Of a DNA stretch of 64,000 bases, positions 1 through 11,112 are shown in pieces. Position numbers and translations under genes: made by a program. The stretch's first letter is position 1; each line of letters starts with the position of its first letter. The stretch comes from Buddleja alternifolia (lineage: Eukaryota; Streptophyta; Magnoliopsida; Lamiales; Scrophulariaceae), in assembly GCA_019426215.1 (NCBI GenBank), contig CM033403.1, forward strand, positions 67,001 to 131,000. The letters run 5' to 3'. The notes under the pieces were generated by a model. That model saw only the letters and a list, made by a program, of their open reading frames with translations, did not search any database and was not told the DNA's origin.

Positions 1-327
1 GTGTACATATTGTTGAGCTTTATTGTCACTATTGGTGTCATTGCATCATAGTTCTTATTTGAAGTTGTCTCTGTTGGTTTGAGCTTAACATCCTTCGATT
101 TTGTGGCTATGTCGCATGCAAACCCTCACGAGACTATAACTCGTCCTTTGAGGTAACTCAAAGATTTAAAGGCTTGTTGCACATGCTAAGTGCAACTGTT
201 TACTCCACGAAAGCGAGTTAGTTAGTAGTTTTCTTTTCGTTTCTTCCTTGTTTGATGATGTTTCCATATCCTAGAATTCTTATTGCACGAGGTCGAGCAA
301 TTGATAAGTGTTGGGGGGGGGGGGGGT

Positions 328-1709
328 TGATGAGAGTCAATTTTTATGTGTTTTTTAAGACATTACGTTTATGTTTTAGATTCATTTATTGCTTGATTTA
401 TGCCACATATGCGTATAATCTATGTGCTTATTGAGCAAACGTGAAAAATCAATGCAATCAACGTAAAGTACACAAAAACACAGTATTTCAGTATATTTTG
501 AAATCAAATTTGAGGAAGTTTTCTTACAGAAGGTTGTATAGCTCTGTCTTGACTTCACATGGCAACTTGAATCATCCAAATCCGAGGTCCGTGGAGACAG
601 TTATGAAGAAAACACGACAGCTGCGCTGAAAAACAAGAAAACAGTTAACACTTCACATTGTGGCACCTCGGCGCCACCTTATCCGCGCCTGGGTGCCACT
701 CAACTTCATCCCCAAGTCAATTACGTCACCTGGACCATGTCTGGTCGCCGATCTACCCGCGCCTAGGTGCCGATCTACCCGCGCCTAGGTGCCGATGCGA
801 CCATTTTTGAACCTATAAAGCTAAATTTTCAGCACATTATCAAGGGTTCGAAATCTGGGGGTTTGGGGAACATTCCCTTGGATTTGAGCCATCTTTTTAC
901 CAACCTTGAAGGTCAAGAAGAAGATAAGAGCTAAGGATTGAAGCTCCACTCGAGGATCCATCAGCATCCACCTAGGGAGTTCATTCATTGTTTATGCATT
1001 TTGTGTTTACACTTATGTAGATGAATATGTTGAATTCTTCTATGTTGATGGTTACAGGCTAAATTCATATGACTAGGGCCTTGTAAGAATTGATTTGTGA
1101 TTTATTCATACACTTGATAATCATTGAATTAATTCCTATGTTGCTATATGTTATGAATTCGTGTATATGCTTCTTACATGTGATTGATCTCCATATGTAT
1201 GATTTATTGCCTAGTTGAGAAAGACTTAAACTAGGGTGCAAGGGATTTATAACATCACCGAACCAAATAGGAGTTGCCCTAGACATAGGTAAAGACTCCC
1301 GGTTGAAGTCATTCGATTCTAATCAAGTAAACTCAAGTTCTTTAATGCATACTTAGAGGTTAGATTTCTGGGTAGACATACTGAGGAAATCGCCATTTAA
1401 GTATAGGAGTCTATCACGAGACATCGGTTATTTTTTACCTTAGCAGTTTTCACCATAGCAACTAGGTTTAACATCCGAATAAGGATCAAATCAAGTCTTG
1501 CATGTGCCTTAGTTTATTTTCACACTTGAGTTTCAATCCATTGCTTGTTCTTACTTTTGTTCTTTGTTTAATTAATTGTTTTACTCTTATTTTCCTTTAA
1601 ATTGTCTTTACCATTGTTGCAAATCTTAAACTAGAATTCAAGTCCTTGTGGTTCGACAACCCAAACCTTTTGTCCACTTATTACTAGCACATTAGCTATT
1701 AGCATGTCT
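328..1709 (+). repeat. LTR of Athila-type element
   Basis: It begins TGATGAGAG directly after a run of 14 G and ends ...GCATGTCT six bases before a tRNA-Asp-type primer site. Other family LTRs end TGTCA, so the last base appears mutated. A TATA box (CTATAAAG, 813-820) and a GC-rich block upstream of it (about 660-800) mark the likely U3 region. The LTR is 1382 bp. The inner part (about 1200-1700) is similar on the reverse strand to the LTRs at 13707, 39306 and 45331. Confidence 0.8.
660..820 (+). promoter_or_regulatory. LTR promoter: GC-rich repeats and TATA box
   Basis: Short GC-rich units recur here: CTCGGCGCCACC, then CCGCGCCTGGGTGCC, then two back-to-back copies of an 18-20 base unit containing CGCGCCTAGGTGCCGAT. 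A TATA-like CTATAAAG follows at 813-820. The rest of the LTR is AT-rich, so the block stands out. Its place just upstream of the TATA box matches palindromic GC blocks in the LTRs at 13707 and 23502. A promoter role is inferred. Confidence 0.5.
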
Positions 1710-1715
1710 AGTTTT

Positions 1716-1733
1716 TGGCGCCGTTGCCGGAGA
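1716..1733 (+). other. Primer-binding site, tRNA-Asp type
   Basis: TGGCGCCGTTGCCGGAGA matches the complement of the 3' end of plant tRNA-Asp (ending CCCCGGCAACGGCGCCA) apart from one base near its end. This primer choice is typical of the Athila lineage. The same site occurs on the minus strand at 45307-45324 and 47476-47493. Confidence 0.85.
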
Positions 1734-1814
1734 CTTGTTTATTCTAGTTTTTGATTTTATTGTACATACTTGGCTTTACTGTGATTTTTTCATATTTTTT
1801 CCAATGCCCTCCGT

Positions 1815-2054
1815 GATGAGTTTAACATACAAGCGCATGAAATAGTAGCAGAATTGGAAAGGTTACTATATAGCACACCTGAGCTTTCTGATAGCCACGC
1901 CTGAGCATTTGGGGTTGAAACTTCTAGCACTGAGTCTAGTGTAGAAGATTACATGGTTATTTGTGATAACTATGAGATTTTTAAGCATCCATTTGAGTCT
2001 ACATTATCTTTACACATTGATTCTTTTGATCCTTTTAGTGTTGAGCTTTTTTGA
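1815..2054 (+). pseudogene. Degenerate ORF of unknown function in Athila-type element
   Basis: One frame reads DEFNIQAHEIVAELERLLYS, then a stop, then continues acidic to a second stop near 2054. No family is recognised. It lies 80 bases behind the primer site, where gag or a gag-replacing ORF would begin. The rest, to about 2340, is broken in all frames. Confidence 0.35.
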
Positions 2055-2373
2055 GAAAGAAGAATCAATAATCTCCTCGAGTCCTACATCATGAACTCCA
2101 AGTTTATCACTTCAATGGGTGAATGAAAAAGTGTTAGGTTCCATAGCCTAAAGAATAGTCCATATCATTCCCCGACGCATCAGGAAGAAAGTATGATAAG
2201 GGTGTTGATGGACTTTGAACAAATTTTTAAGTGGATGATTGCTTGGTCCCTAGTCAAGCTATTTCTCACAAACACCGAGCCAAGATTCATTATTGATTGG
2301 AGTGTGAACAAAGCATTCATACGTCATCCTCCTTGATCCGACTCGGTAAAGTCAAGCTAATGACTATAAACAA

Positions 2374-2397
2374 GCACTTCTTGGGAGGCAACCCAAG
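2374..2397 (+). promoter_or_regulatory. Conserved Athila stem-loop (copy 1)
   Basis: CTTGGGAGGCAACCCAAG (2380-2397) folds into a 6-bp stem with the loop AGGCAA. The same motif with the same upstream context (AGCTAATGAC, then GCACTTC or GCGCTTC) is on the minus strand at 28304-28328 and 42824-42848, there 35-40 bases behind the stop codon of the element's ORF. A role in RNA packaging, 3' processing or translation control is only a guess. Confidence 0.5.
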
Positions 2398-2670
2398 TTT
2401 GTAAGTTTTATTTTCTTTTCGCTTTCATTTTTGTCTTGTGTAGTTTTGTTTCTTTATGTTATATTCAAGCATGCACTTTTGGCATGATTCTCTTTGAGTC
2501 TTGATGGTTTGTATTGTGAGTACATGACATGTAGTAGCCGAGTTTTGCTTTGAAAAATCTTTCATTGAGAATTTGAGCTTGGAGTGGATTTCACGTGATT
2601 AAGGTTTGCTTTTTAGCATCCTTGGTGTAAGTACTCTCGTTTACCTTTTTGAGTGCTCATGGTTGAGTCA

Positions 2671-2708
2671 ACATTGAGGGTAATGTTGAGTTTCAGTTTG
2701 TGGGGGTA
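2671..2708 (+). promoter_or_regulatory. Internal polypurine-like tract behind a hairpin (copy 1)
   Basis: The hairpin ACATTGAGGGTAATGT is followed by a purine-rich stretch ending TTTGTGGGGGTA. The same arrangement is at 28057-28092 and 42518-42553 (minus strand), where the tract reads AAGTTTGGGGGTA, nearly identical to the polypurine tract next to the LTRs. It could be a second, internal plus-strand primer. This copy is decayed. Confidence 0.4.
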
Positions 2709-3225
2709 TACGAGTAGTGCATTATTGGTTTTATGTGTCATGTTATCTTGCTTTTCGCTCAAGTTTGGAGGAATCATTGCTATTGCATGTGTTTTGTGCT
2801 AATTTTTGTGAAAAGTCAAGCATAAAAAAATTTTGTTCTAGGATTTTAGCTTGCCAATTGGTGCAGTTAGACTTGAGAACTTGAGACAATGACATCATAT
2901 CTTGTATGTTTGTATTAATGGTCTAAAATGAAAAATCACACATATTGATTATGCTCATTTCAACTTTAATTGAAGATCAATCTCCCTTAGATGATACACG
3001 TTGCACATAAGTCGAAGGTAGAGGGCTTGAAAAGGGTTCCCCATCTCAAGACATGTGAGGAGCACACCCGGACATATTAACCTAGATTTTTTATGTTGTT
3101 TTGAGATGATTAGTTGCTTATGGGTTCATAATTGTGTTAAATGAATAAAAGATTGAGATGAGATTGGTATGACCTCGAAAAGTAGGTCAGGCAACGAGTA
3201 TTGGAGGTCATCAAAGCACCATTGC

Positions 3226-6200
3226 CTATATACTATACCCAGAATGCTCAGGGGATGAGATTGGTCCGTGAGAGCTAGAAACTGCAGCCTTTCCCTTGGA
3301 TTTATCTCGTATAAATGGCTCTTCAGGCTCTTTAGCAATTTCTGCATAATGTTCTTCTATCGCTAAGTCAATAGATTGAGTCACTTCCTCAATCTTAACA
3401 ACTTGTTCAATAGTGGGAACCTCGACTGCTGGATCGCTAGGGGAAACTTCAGTTTGCATATCAGTGTCTGTGGTTGAAGTGACTTTCGCAGCAGGAGCTT
3501 GTTCCACTTCCATTTCAACAATCTCCACTAGAGGAGAAGGTTTCTCAATAGCAATGACCCAGAGTGGGCCAATAGCTTCCATCACATGCCTTGGACTTAG
3601 CACGTTTGTCTGCGGAATAAAGAATATAGCGTCATCGCGCTCTTCAGTACTGAGTGCAAAGTGCACATCATCGGGTAGATCACACCTGAAATGTAAGAAT
3701 TGTAAAAGTCCAAAATAAATGGCATAAGCGCTTGAGCAACTTCGTGATCCACTGGCCTGATAAGCGATAAGATCTTGGCCACTCGGATATTTTGCTCACA
3801 CCTGAGAACAGGCAAAAGATTATAGCCTCTAAAATTGTTTCGGCCATAATGGTCATTGAAATTAATATCTAACGAGTGAGCATTCTCAACAATCGCTCTT
3901 CTGTCTCAGTGAAAATCAGCATGCTCATTAGTAAGTTTCATGGGCACTTGACTGGGCGCTGGGAGGGCATCATGCTAGCTTGTCGATGCATCCTCACTCA
4001 AATCTGGAAAGATTCGCTGAACAAAATTTTGATTACTGTGAAAAACGTAACGTCCTCCCTGACTGAATAAAGTAAGCTGCAGGCGAAGATAGCGTTCAAT
4101 AGGTTGTCTATAAGAAGGCAATTCGCTAATGTTCCCAACCAAATTCTTGCTCTAATCAAGTAGAAATATAGCGAATCCTCGGCGTCTGTATTCTACACTA
4201 AAATCGAACAAAAACGGATATCTGACAAGCTCATCAAGCATGTAAAAATGAAGCACAAAATCTTCAGCCCACCGAGCAGTATCCAGCATCCACCGCTTAC
4301 CAAGTTTTTCACACTTCTTTTTGCCTATTCTGGCAGTGAGATACTTCTCAAAGCATTCATATTCACTCTCATAATCATCTTCTCATAGCATGGCAAGATA
4401 TTCACGAGCTTCAGCTTCTAGCCACAAATTGACTGGATTGGGACGCTCAGCAAAGATTGGTCGTTTTCCTTTCCAAAGTTTGAGGGGCTTGGGACAAAGC
4501 GTTCTGAGGAGAATGAACAACCTTGGGCAGAGCAGAGTATCCAATCTTGTTGAGATCCTCTTCATCTGGATTCTTTAGCCATGTGGGGATTTTTTATGAC
4601 AATTTTGTTCAAGCGAAGAGGATAAAAGGATTTTGCAGAGCGTCCTAAGAAATTGAAATGTTCTAGGTCGAAGTCTGTCACATTGATCGCCGGTCGCCGA
4701 ATTATTCTAAGCGAGATTGAAGGCGCTCTAGCGAGTGAAGACCTAGATCAGGGAGATGCTCGAAAAGTCTGTCACATTGATCGCCGGTTGCAGAATATAT
4801 TCTAAGCGAGATTGAAGGCGCTCTAGCGAATGAAGACCTAGATCAGCAAGACGCTCGAAAAACCCAAATTTCTCTGAGTCAGAAAGGGAAAGGTTGTGGA
4901 GAGTGTCTTGAAAGGTGATCTCCATCTGCATTATAGCCTTGGTGTCATTTTCTCTAGCGGCAAAGTAAAATTCAACATCTGCATTATAGCCACGGGGAAA
5001 GAAGTTGATGACATGAGGAGGAGGTTCTGTTGGAGTAGGATTAATGAAAATCGCTTTAGTTGGAATAGAGACCACTTCTATCGACCGCTCAACATGAATA
5101 GTCGCTTCATGAGCTGGTGAGATTTCAGCTTCAGGAAGGACTTGATCAATTTCTTTGGCGATATCCACAACTATTGTCATTTCTACATCCATTTCCACAT
5201 TGACCTCGGAAGGAGGAGGTGCATCAGCGTCTGGTGAATTTTGAGCTGGTACACGCAAGTGTTTGAGAAAACCACAAATTTTTACTAAGTAGAAATAGAC
5301 GATAAAAATACTACTATGCTTACCCTAAGGTATCTCTTGGACTGTTTCAGCAGCTTGATCTTTGGATGTTTCCATATCCTCAGGCTCCAAAACAGTGATG
5401 GGATTAGCACAAATGGGATTCTTCATTTGTCAAGAGTATTAAAGACATCTTGAATATTTGCTGCACTTCCGGCTGATAGAGTTTTATCCGATCGTTAGAA
5501 AAGTGAACCTAACGAGGAAAGGATAAAATACGTTGTTTATCACAAGTACTTACCCTGAAAATGAGCATGCTTCTCAAAAGGAGTAGCAGCTTGAGGCTCT
5601 GGAAAAAATTCAAGAATCGCTTCAGAAGGAGGAGGGGAAGGAACATACGCTTGTTCTTCAAGCGCTGGCTCGGGTGGAGCGCTTGTTGAACCAGTTGGAG
5701 AGGGCTAAGGAGTATGCTTGCGTGCTAGCGGTACTTCTTCTTCAGCTTCTTTGTCTGGAGAGATGATAAAAACAGGAGTAGGAGAGTGAGACTTTTGCTT
5801 TTTCTTGATCTTCTTCTTTTTCTTCTTCTGCTTCTTCGTTGGCTTAGCGACTTTCAAGGCAATTTTTCTTTTGGGTCGCTTAACCACCACTTTCTCTTTC
5901 TGATGATGATGAAGATATGTCGCTTGCTCCTCATCATCACTATGAACATTGCCTTCGGCAAGGAGTCGCTCACGTTTTTCCTTGGGAACCGCTGCACCAC
6001 CCCGTCGCTTGGGTTTCAACAATTCACAGATCATTTTCTTACCATAAAACTTAAGTACTGGAATCGTCTTACCGGTGGTATTAACAAAACCGCTAGCGCT
6101 TAACAAAAGAATTAAAACAATCCCGTATGGCTTGGGATTCATCGACTTTTCGAATGCTCCCTTCAAGTGATTAAACACGTACCTAGCGGAGTTGACCTTC

Positions 6201-6747
6201 AGTTTCGTCAGAATAGCAATCATCATCTTATATTGAATGTTGGAGACTTTGTCAAAACTACCTTTCCTTCACTTGATCATCTTGGAGCAGATGTCAGCTA
6301 GAATGACATATTCTCCTTTCATGTCATTCTTCTTGAAGTTCGCTTCATATGCAGCTTCAACATCATCTTTCTTGATCAGTTCCCCGACCTTATCTCTTCA
6401 ACTTCTCCACCTCCATTGGGCGGTTACAGTAGGGAAGATAAAAGTTGAGGAGTGAGAACAAAGGTTTCTCTGGAAAAAGGAAAGACGCAAGAAATATAAT
6501 TTCCGTCGTCTGAAATCTTAGCATGTTGAAAGAAGAACAGTGTTTCTTCATCATGAAGGTTGGAATGGGAGGTCAGAATGTTTCTTAGACCTGATTCTTG
6601 GATGAGAAGAAGAATGTTCCTCAAAGGAAAGTTCTGGTTTTCAAAGAGATATTCCCAGTTTACCAGGAATCCGGCATTGACTGTCACTGGTTTTGCAGTT
6701 TTAGCAGATTGTCCGGCAACAGATTTTGAAGACTTTTGTGGCGCCAT
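3226..6747 (-). pseudogene. Extra 3' gene of SIRE-like copia (envelope position)
   Basis: It starts at an ATG in good context (TTCAATGGCG, 6747). The first segment, to 6424, reads into WEYLFENQNFPLRNILLLI. Other frames continue the protein through 6424-6237 and 5705-6226, the latter ending in a very Lys-rich stretch. Acidic, Glu/Pro/Val-rich segments follow at 4743-5258 and 3226-3666. Splice-like donors (GGTAAGTAC near 5553, GGTAAGCAT near 5325) and an acceptor-like TACCAG near 5237 suggest introns. The start and layout recall plant proteins annotated as 'putative plant transposon protein', but that match is from memory. It sits where SIRE elements carry an envelope-like ORF. No signal peptide or membrane segment is obvious. 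Confidence 0.5.
4671..4858. repeat. 94-bp tandem duplication
   Basis: Two adjacent copies begin AAGTCTGTCACATTGATCGC, at 4671 and 4765. They differ at a few bases, for instance GTCGCCGAATTATTC against GTTGCAGAATATATTC. The duplication lies at the end of the reading frame 4743-5258 of the SIRE-like 3' gene. Confidence 0.85.
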
Positions 6748-6884
6748 TGAAGAAACGTTAAAGATTTTTGAGAGAGTTAAAAGAAAATCTTTTTGCCTTG
6801 AGAGAGAGAGAGAGAGTTTTTACAGCAAAGAGAATTTGAGAGAGATAAAGCTTTTCTGTAAAAAAATATTGATGGTTTAAATAG
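6748..6884 (-). promoter_or_regulatory. TATA box and CT-rich leader of the SIRE 3' gene
   Basis: On the minus strand CTATTTAAACC (6884-6874) lies about 130 bases before the ATG at 6747. The sequence between is rich in CTCTCT, like the pyrimidine patches of plant leaders. It looks like a separate promoter for the 3' gene, so that expression would not depend on the LTR transcript. Inferred from sequence only. Confidence 0.45.
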
Positions 6885-7631
6885 AAGCAAAAATTGACTC
6901 TTCCATAGCTGAGATGAATGCCACGTATCAAGAAATTAATTTCAGAAATAACAAAACTTAAATCTGAGTCGTTCAGTTATAAAGATGGATGTAAAAAGGT
7001 GCGATAAAATAGGTTAACTGCTGTAAAATAAAGAATTTGGAGTCCGTAGTTACTTTTCAAAAACATTTGAAATTTTGAAAATATTCAGCTTGAGTTGCAC
7101 GCGCCTGATAGTACACTGACACGTATCCAGACACCTGCATTTACTGAACCGCCTATTTTAGATAGTAATTATTGACCGTCAGTTTGATTTGATAAGAGCG
7201 CGTGGGTAGTTGTCAAATCTTATCTTTTTGGACTTATCCACGCACTACCTTTTAGCGATGAAAACAATTCATGATTTTCAGAAAAAGTTACTTTAGCGTT
7301 AAAGTGGAAATATTCTTGACGCTGAAGTCTTTTAATAAAATTCAATCGCTAAAGTCTTTGAAAAATTGACTTTAGTAAAATTTAATAGCTTGTTTGAAAT
7401 TAAAACTTTTTATTTTAATAAGCGATCAAATTGTCATGCATATATGTAAACGCTAATGATCAGTGCACAAGATTTTCAAAGTCATTTTGATCATAGTCAC
7501 TTACTTATTGAAGTAAGTACAATTTTAAAGTTCCCCTTAAAATTGATAACTCATTTCATTTTTGAAAGCGCTTTAGACATACTAAAAAGTGAATTCCCCC
7601 TAAATTATATGCCTATGAAAGATATGATGCT
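6885..7631. other. Spacer between pol and 3' gene of SIRE-like element
   Basis: This 747-bp stretch is AT-rich with no sustained reading frame. Two purine runs on the minus strand, TTAAGGGGAACTT (near 7534) and TTTAGGGGGAATTC (near 7597), look like polypurine tracts. Some words, such as ACGCGCCTGA, recur in the solo copia LTR at 15681. No LTR end was found in it. Confidence 0.45.
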
Positions 7632-8504
7632 TTATGATTGAGCGTTTAAATCAATCATACCTAATTCACTTCTCAAAGTGAGAAAACATTGTTCGTTGAG
7701 CATTTTGGTGAAGATATCTGCCAATTGTTTGTCAGTACCAATGAAATGCATGGAGATATCTTTCTTTTGAACATGGTCACGCAAGAAATGGTAGCGAATG
7801 TCAATGTGTTTAGTTCTAGAATGAAGGACTGGGTTTTGGGTCATAGCTAAAGCGCTTTGGTTATCACAATGGATTGGGGTAGGACCTAAAATTATGCCAT
7901 AATCTCTAAGTTGGTGCCTCATCCAAAGGATTTGTGCACAACAATTTTTAGCGGCTACATACTATGCCTCAGCAGTAGATGTCGCTATGGATTGTTGTTT
8001 CATACTATGCCACGAAACTAGTCCATCACCTGAAAATTGACATGTACCACTAGTACTCTTTCTATCTATTTTGCATCCTGCAAAATCTGCGTCTGAATAA
8101 CCAATTAGTTCAAAAGGAAAGTCCCTTGGATACCATAAACCCACATTTTGTGTGCCTTTTAGGTATTTAAGGATCCTCTTGACAGCAATTAAGTGTGATT
8201 CTCTAGGATCAGCTTGAAAGTGTGCACACATGCATATCGAAAATTTAATATCAGGTCTACTAGCAATAAGATAAAGTAATGATCCGATGATACCTTTATA
8301 GTTAGTGATATCAATCTTCTTCCCACTTTCATCTTTATCTAACTTAAGCGTTTGGCTCATTGGAATTTTTGAAGATGATGAATTTTCCATACCAAATTTC
8401 TTAATCGTATCTCTAGTATATTTAGCTTGGTTTAAAAATATGCCATTACGGAGTTGTTTAACTTGTAATCCTAAGAAGAAAGTTAATTCACCCATCATGC
8501 TCAT
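7632..8504 (-). pseudogene. Copia RT C-terminal part and RNase H
   Basis: From 8504 the frame shows the post-RT signature GELTFFLGLQVKQ, then SLLYLIASRPDIKFS and the RNase H core GYSDADFAGCKIDRKSTSG. An in-frame TAG after STAEA (near 7962) interrupts it, and the frame resumes with MRHQLRDYGIILGPTPIHCD and ends at 7632. RNase H would remove the RNA strand after reverse transcription. The core Asp residues are kept but the stop kills the enzyme. Confidence 0.85.
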
Positions 8505-9062
8505 TTCAAATTGATCTTACATCATTTTCGAAAATTTCTCACACAATCACTTATTAGTAGATCCAAATATAATATCATTAACATAAATTTGGACTAAGAG
8601 AATATCTTCATTATGGGTAATTTTAAATAACATTGTATCAACGCTGCCTTTTGAAAAGCCTTTACCTATAAGGAAGATAGAGAGAGTGTTATACCATGCT
8701 CTTGGTGCTTGTTTAAGGCCATAGAGTGCTTTATCTAATTTGTAGACCATACTTTTGCCATGGTTGTTGATGAATCCTAGAGGTTGCTCCACATATAATT
8801 CTTTTTGGAGTTTACCATCCAGGAAGGCACTCTTCGCGTCCATTTGATACACTGTGAACTTGTTGAATGCGGCAAATGCTAGGAACATCCGAATCGCTTC
8901 AAGATGGGCTACTGGGGCATAAGTCTCATCAAAATCAATACCCTCTTCTTGGCAATAACCCTGAGTGGCTAGTCCGGCTTTGTTTCTTATAACAATGCCA
9001 TCTTCATCCATCTTGTTCCTAAAAACCCATGTAGTTCCAATGACTGCTTGGTGAGTTGGTCT
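8505..9062 (-). pseudogene. Copia reverse transcriptase
   Basis: The conserved blocks are FDETYAPVAHLEAIRMFLA, YQMDAKSAFLDGKL, KALYGLKQAPRAWY and QIYVNDIIFGSTNK. The catalytic box, normally YVDD, reads YVND, so one metal-binding Asp is replaced by Asn. A stop separates this frame from the integrase tail upstream, and another break follows before 8504. Polymerase activity is not expected. Confidence 0.85.
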
Positions 9063-9074
9063 TGGTACTAGCGT

Positions 9075-9590
9075 CTAAACCTTACTTCTCTCAAATTGGT
9101 CAAGCTCCTCTTGCATTGCTTCTACCCAACTTGAATCACTGAGCGCTTCCTCCACTTTTTTTGGTTCAATTTGAGATAGAAAACTTGCGAACATAGCCTC
9201 ATTAATTGTAGCGGCCCTAGTTCTAACAGGTGCTCCAATATTTCCAATAACTAGCTCTGGTGGATGATCTCTAAGCCATTTACGATCTGGTTGGAACGGG
9301 TTGGGAGACTTTTGATTATCAATCACTTGACCCATAGTTGTCTCTTGCGCAGTCGCTACATCATTCACAGTTCCAATTTGCTCTTGATGATCATTCTCTT
9401 CATGATCATCAGCATTTTTGACAATATCACCATTTGTAACCTCAAGAGTATCCTTAGGATTGGGCACAAAGATCTCATCATCACTATCATCACCAAGATT
9501 GATTTGTGACGCTTGTTTGGGCAAGATCTTCAATTCCTACATCATCGGGATTAACCTTACTCGATTTTTGGTTAGCATCATCAAACATAA
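9075..9590 (-). pseudogene. Copia integrase-RT linker
   Basis: An acidic region (DDSDDEIFVPNPKD) leads into NPFQPDRKWLRDHPPELVIG and SSWVEAMQEELDQFERSKV, the usual copia lead-in to RT. An in-frame TAG follows where family members have Trp. It continues from the integrase frame ending at 9601. Confidence 0.75.
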
Positions 9591-9600
9591 CATGAATGGA

Positions 9601-10317
9601 TTATTCAACCTTCGATGTGATCTTATTTAGGATGTGAAAACTCTTTCCATTATTGGCATAGCCTAGAAAGATTCCCTCATCCACTTTAAGATCAAATGTC
9701 TTTAGATTTTTGGATCCATTGTTATGAATGAAACATTTTGAACCAAATACATGAAAATATGAAACGTTTGGCTTACATCCCTTCCACAACTCATATGAAG
9801 TCTTCTCATGTTGCTTGTTGATCATACACCGGTTCTGAGTGTAGCAAGCGGTATTGATAGCTTCGGCCAAAAACCTTTGAGGCAGCTTGGACTCTGCTAA
9901 AATTGTCCTAGCGTCTTCTTTAAACGTTCTGTTCCGTCGCTCGGCAACTCCATTCTGTTGAGGTGTTCTAGGTGTAGAATACCCATGAAGTATTCCAAAA
10001 TCTGTACAAAACTTCTCAACAAAGTGGTTAGTAAATTCAGTTCCTCTATCGCTTCTAATTCTCGTCAACTTTAAATCTTTCGATTTTTGTATTTGACGAA
10101 TTAGCGCTGTGAGCTTGACACTAGTTTCATCTTTGGTCGCTAGAAATTCTACCCATGTATAGAGAGAGAAATCATCAACTATTACTAGCGAATACTTGTT
10201 ACCACTAACATTCATGATTTGAATAGGACCAAACAAATCCAAATGCAATAGTTCATGAATTCTAGAAGTAGATAGACATGGTTTCTTCTTAAAAGATGAT
10301 TTAACTTGTATACCCAT
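9601..10317 (-). pseudogene. Copia integrase core
   Basis: The DDE residues are visible in LHLDLFGPIQ, RIRSDRGTEFTNHF and QQNGVAERRNRTFKEDAR, with normal copia spacing. The frame is open for 238 codons. The frames on both sides are interrupted. Confidence 0.85.
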
Positions 10318-10400
10318 TTGACATGCATCACATAAGTGATTTTTCTCAAAAGAACCCTTAGGTAATCCCTCTACTAGATTGAGCGATATTAACTGAGAGA

Positions 10401-10667
10401 TTACCTCATTTTTCTATGCCATAACCAACCCAATTCATTTTGACTCTTAGCCACAAAGCATCTAGGGTTGTTGTCCATTGTTGAAACCCAATCTACTAAA
10501 CACACGTTATTTGTTTTTTTTCCTCTTAATTTAGTAGATCCAGTCTTAGCATCGTTAATATAGCAAAAGTCACTTGAAAATTTAACTTCAAAGTCTTTAT
10601 CACAAAATTGACTAATGCTTAAATGATTACGCTTAAGACCCTCAACATAATATACATCACTAATCAT
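10401..10667 (-). pseudogene. Copia pre-integrase domain
   Basis: VYYVEGLKRNHLSISQFCDK is the usual start of the gag_pre-integrase domain, which ends at GWLWHRKMR with the first His of the integrase zinc site. The frame breaks after that point. Confidence 0.75.
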
Positions 10668-10779
10668 TATGTTTCCCCCCTATGCATGATACCTATACCT
10701 TTGGTTTAACCTTTGGAGTTATCACCGAATACACCTTGAGGACCGTTGGTTGCACGATAGTTGACCAAGAGATCCTTTG

Positions 10780-10860
10780 AGCCAGTCATGCGCCTTGACG
10801 ACCCACTATCAATGTACCAAACTGAAGTATCGGTGTTGGCTCTAGGTACCTACATTTAAG
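10780..10860 (-). pseudogene. Copia aspartic protease core
   Basis: On the minus strand a short frame reads WYIDSGSSRRMTGSKDLLVN, the copia retropepsin signature with the catalytic Asp in DSGS. Flanking sequence up to the CACTA insertion is broken. A protease at this position, between zinc knuckle and integrase, is expected. Confidence 0.7.
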
Positions 10861-11112
10861 GGCAGTTCTAATTCTTCTTAGGTACCCATTTTGTCTTGGG
10901 TCCTTCAATGTTAGTAACTTTAATTTGAATTAAAACTTTCGGAACCCACATTTGCTTTGTCTTCATTAAGGGAGGACTGGCCTTCTTGGGTTTCGTTTTA
11001 TGTTGTGTGTGCTTTTTAGGTGTATAGTACTACCCTCGATTATAGTAGTAATTATAGTCGTAATCATAATCATAATCATCATAGTATCGATAATATAATC
11101 TAGATCTTTGAG

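Larger units (their letters stand above)
1..3220 (+). mobile_element. Athila-type gypsy DNA, internal-LTR-internal
   Basis: A polypurine tract precedes the LTR at 328-1709 and a primer site follows it, so the LTR has internal sequence on both sides. Positions 1-327 match (reverse strand) the 3' internal ends at 41244-41560 and 14940-15300, including the GGTCGAGCAATTGATAAGT stretch before the polypurine tract. Positions 1734-3220 match the 3' half of the internal region of the element at 39306-47268, and the similarity runs out near 3220 where copia sequence begins. No gag, protease or polymerase is readable, so the copy is non-autonomous and truncated. An internal-LTR-internal order fits unequal recombination or a tandem pair. 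Confidence 0.75.
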
